From positions 64,001-128,000 of the forward strand of contig NW_026971364.1 of NCBI RefSeq assembly GCF_963678635.1: DNA of 64,000 bases. The letters are read 5' to 3'. The notes under the pieces are model-generated. The model was not told the origin of the DNA. It ran no database searches and worked only from the letters and a program-made list of their open reading frames with translations. This stretch comes from Symsagittifera roscoffensis (Eukaryota > Xenacoelomorpha > Acoela > Convolutidae). Positions 61,944 through 64,000 of this stretch are shown in pieces; position 1 is the stretch's first letter; the number at the start of each line of letters is the position of its first letter. The position numbers and the translations under genes are program-made.

Positions 61944-61947
61944 GTAT
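61944..61947. other. Target-site duplication (right) of outer element
   Basis: GTAT, identical to 18677-18680. Confidence 0.85.
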
Positions 61948-62501
61948 CAAAAGGTGGGTCAAAGAAGTCAGTGTCATTTTTCCGCGTTTCTTCTGCCACG
62001 CGCATCTTTGTAATATGTTATTGTTGATGTTAAAAATCAGGGATTGTCAACCCTAATCAGATAGCACTCTTTCTTCCACTGTAATTGAATCATTCTTTGC
62101 GCGTGTTTCGTTTTTCAGTTTCTTCAATTTGTTTGAAGTCTTTTGAACAAGGCTGAGTTCTTTTGAACAAAAACAATGACTACGCTTCATATTGCTTTTT
62201 TCTTCGTTTTTTGTGTTTTGATACGATTTAGTTACTTGTTGAAATTTTGGCTGTTAGTTTTCCCATTAGTTTCAGGGGCTACAAATTGTTCAGTTGTCAA
62301 CCATCTTAGTTGCTATTCTTTATTTACTTATCTCTGAGATTCTCAAACTATAATTAAGTGTGAGTTTGGTACCTGCCTGTCAATCAACTTACAACTGTCT
62401 AGTTGTTATGCGTTAACTTCTAGTTTCCTCTCTTATTTTTTAAGCGAACTAGAATACAGTCAATTGAGTATGTAGCAGCCATCGTTTTACTAACCCTTAT
62501 T
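61948..62501 (+). other. Probable LTR (or its right part) of a third element
   Basis: Non-coding, T-rich, and directly followed by a primer-site-like sequence and gag. In such elements the sequence before the primer site is the 5' LTR, here ending near CCCTTATTA. The left limit is unknown because the second LTR lies outside the window; the outer element may have landed inside it. Confidence 0.4.
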
Positions 62502-63215
62502 ATGGCGCAGTCAGTGGATGGAGGGGGGGAAAACCCCCTTGAAATTGTGGCTTTCTGGCCTCCGAATCAGGCGGAACCACAACTCTTATGGGAACACTGG
62601 AAACAAAGATTTCATTGGGCAATGGTGGCGAAACATGGACTAGTCTTGTCGGAATATTACTTCGCATCGACATTAACTGAAGCACAGATTAATGACCTGG
62701 GTGACATTGGTGCAAATTGGTCACTAATATCGAATCTATACTTAAGCCTGGGACACGAGGGACAGCGAGCCTTGCATAATCAGCATCCACATTTAGATAT
62801 GGAAACAATACGATACCCACGTTTTTTGGATACCTGTGTAGCTCTTTTTCAGAAAGAGCGAAACGAAACGTACGAGATGTACCAGATGTTGTCGAGGAAA
62901 CAAAAGGAGGGTGAAAACTTAGAATCGTTCTATGAAGAACTTAGTGGAATGGCGGCAAGATGCAATTTGGTCACCCAGGAGCGGAAAATGGTGAGAGACA
63001 AATTTGTTTTCAACATGAGGAACAGGTACGCGCAGAACGAGCTGTGTAGGGAAACTAAAACCCAGAAGAAACTAAAACCCAGCTTTGATGTTACAATTGC
63101 GGTCAAACGAACTTCACCCCAGAACACCGACAACGATGCCCAGCAAGAACCGTCACATGCAGTTTTGCAAAAAGATCGGGCACTTTGAGAGGACTTGCCG
63201 GGGAAAACGACAATC
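62502..63215 (+). pseudogene. gag: Third element gag (frameshifted)
   Basis: The first 228 codons show a Ty3/gypsy gag: WEHWKQRFHWAM near residue 33, QRALHNQHP, FQKERNETYEMYQMLSRKQK and DKFVFNMRNRYAQNELC. The expected CCHC zinc knuckle begins near 63155, but one base is missing there, so its second half (FCKKIGHFERTC, 63161-63196) is in another frame and the main frame stops at 63186-63188. A G-run at 63219-63229 lies just downstream. The copy is therefore inactive as it stands unless these are sequencing errors. Confidence 0.8.
62503..62518 (+). promoter_or_regulatory. Primer-binding site overlapping the gag start
   Basis: TGGCGCAGTCAGTGGA is the complement of a tRNA 3' end finishing in CCA. 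It starts one base after the A of the gag ATG, so the start codon and first codons of gag lie within the primer site. Confidence 0.6.
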
Positions 63216-64000
63216 CAGGGGGGGGGGGGACAACCGGTTGGATTAATCCAAGGGGACGAACTATTCGAGGAAGAAGATACACCCTCGGATGACGTGGGGC
63301 CCCAAGTTGCGGCAAATTCGGTAGATTTCGTTAAACGAGAACACAACAGCTGGTCATCAGAAAGTTCAGACGACTACAAGGTTATGGCAATTAGACGGAA
63401 GAAGGAAACAGTATTGAAAGTTGCCGGACCTAAACTCAAAATATACATTAATGGGCACCCGATGAACATTTGGATCGACAGTGGATCGTCGATATCCATT
63501 TTAACACTAGAAGATTTGAGGAGAACAGTGGGAAGAGCGGGAATTAATTTAAAACAAGATGACACTGACGATGACGAATTCCGGGATTAGTAACAATCGC
63601 ATCAAGATGTTGGGCAGAATGGAACTCGTGTTAGCATCAAACGGCTGGAAGACGAAAGCAGAAGTCCGGGTCATTGGGGGGACCAGACCATCCATCGTGG
63701 GACGTGATTTGATGGGGAAACTCGGACTCCAGTTGATGCAAGCTGATCCAAGGGGGGAAGTAATGAATATCCAGGAGACGGAAGACAATTCATGCAATGA
63801 GGAGCAAGACGAACCGGAGGATGAACAGATGGATCAATGGCAATTATATTTCAGTAAGCTATTCCCAAAACTTTTTATTAGAGTTGGGAAAATTAGGAAC
63901 TATACGGTTCAAGCAGAATTTTTCAAAAATCTTGTACCAGTGCAGCAGAAGGGACGGAGAGTGCCGGTAACGCTCCAAGAAAAAGTGGACAAGGAAATTG
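63195..64000 (+). pseudogene. pro-pol: Third element protease and start of RT (frameshifted, cut by edge)
   Basis: The frame 63195-63590 includes the aspartic protease active site WIDSGSSISILTLEDL, preceded by LKIYINGHPM. After a stop at 63588-63590 the next frame continues to the window end with SIVGRDLMGKLGL, the second conserved protease strand, an acidic linker and a pre-RT region (VPVQQKGRRVPVTLQEKVDK). The RT itself lies beyond the window. At least two frame breaks occur in this piece. Confidence 0.8.

Larger units (their letters stand above)
18677..61947 (-). mobile_element. Outer giant LTR retroelement, interrupted by a nested insertion
   Basis: Two 411-bp direct repeats (18681-19091 and 61533-61943) begin TG and end CA and are flanked outside by GTAT (18677-18680 and 61944-61947), a 4-bp target-site duplication. 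All large internal genes except those of the nested element lie on the minus strand, so the 5' LTR is the right-hand one. A tRNA-like primer site sits 2 nt inside it. Subtracting the nested insert leaves about 18.9 kb, very long for an animal LTR element. Sense gene order is ORF-A, ORF-B, gag, protease, pol, small ORFs, S/T/P-rich ORFs, env, ORF-Z. The copy carries several in-frame stops and frame changes and is probably defective. Confidence 0.9.

Noticed and set aside
1-64000. CRISPR arrays, rRNA genes
   Set aside because: No regularly spaced short repeats with unique spacers and no rRNA-like conserved blocks were found.

Overview
The window is a stretch of an animal (most likely invertebrate) nuclear genome made almost entirely of LTR retroelements. 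Evidence is the Ty3/gypsy-type gag, protease, reverse transcriptase, RNase H and integrase genes, paired LTRs with TG...CA ends, tRNA-complementary primer sites, and AT-rich flanks without ordinary gene clusters. I cannot name the species.

Layout. (1) 1-2567 is a broken, diverged relative of the C-terminal third of a giant ORF found intact elsewhere in the window. (2) 2568-18676 is AT-rich host-like DNA with dispersed and direct repeats, a possible short exon, and a decayed minus-strand Ty3/gypsy pol (about 14.7-17.2 kb). (3) 18677-61947 is one giant element read on the minus strand: 411-bp LTRs at 18681-19091 and 61533-61943, flanked by the 4-bp duplication GTAT. Its own length is about 18.9 kb. 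Besides gag-pro-pol it has two ORFs upstream of gag, several small hydrophobic or S/T/P-rich ORFs between pol and env, an envelope-like glycoprotein gene and a further large ORF of unknown function. (4) Nested inside that env gene at 23310-47674 is a second, younger 24.4-kb minus-strand element with 884-bp LTRs. It carries a 3-kb structured leader, a gag-pol ORF ending in a macro-like domain (ORF1, about 3,100 codons) and a second giant ORF (about 2,970 codons, ORF2) with an SGNH/GDSL hydrolase domain. (5) From about 62.5 kb to the right edge is the start of a third, plus-strand, frameshifted Ty3/gypsy element.

The insertion order is clear. By eye the outer LTRs differ at about 9 of 411 positions and the inner LTRs at about 7 of 884. 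Removing the inner element plus one 3-bp GTA copy puts the two env halves in one frame. The two elements have opposite strand composition: the outer sense strand is A/C-rich and G-poor, while the inner sense strand is purine-rich and clearly more GC-rich than its surroundings.

The strongest candidates for something new are the two giant multi-gene retroelements themselves; a tandem RNA structure in the inner leader whose stems covary between repeats; a GNRA-capped hairpin plus polypurine tract beside the 3' LTR that is duplicated inside the coding region 10.6 kb away; a chain of in-frame stops, each followed by AAT, across the outer polyprotein; and a retroelement-borne macro-like domain and SGNH hydrolase.
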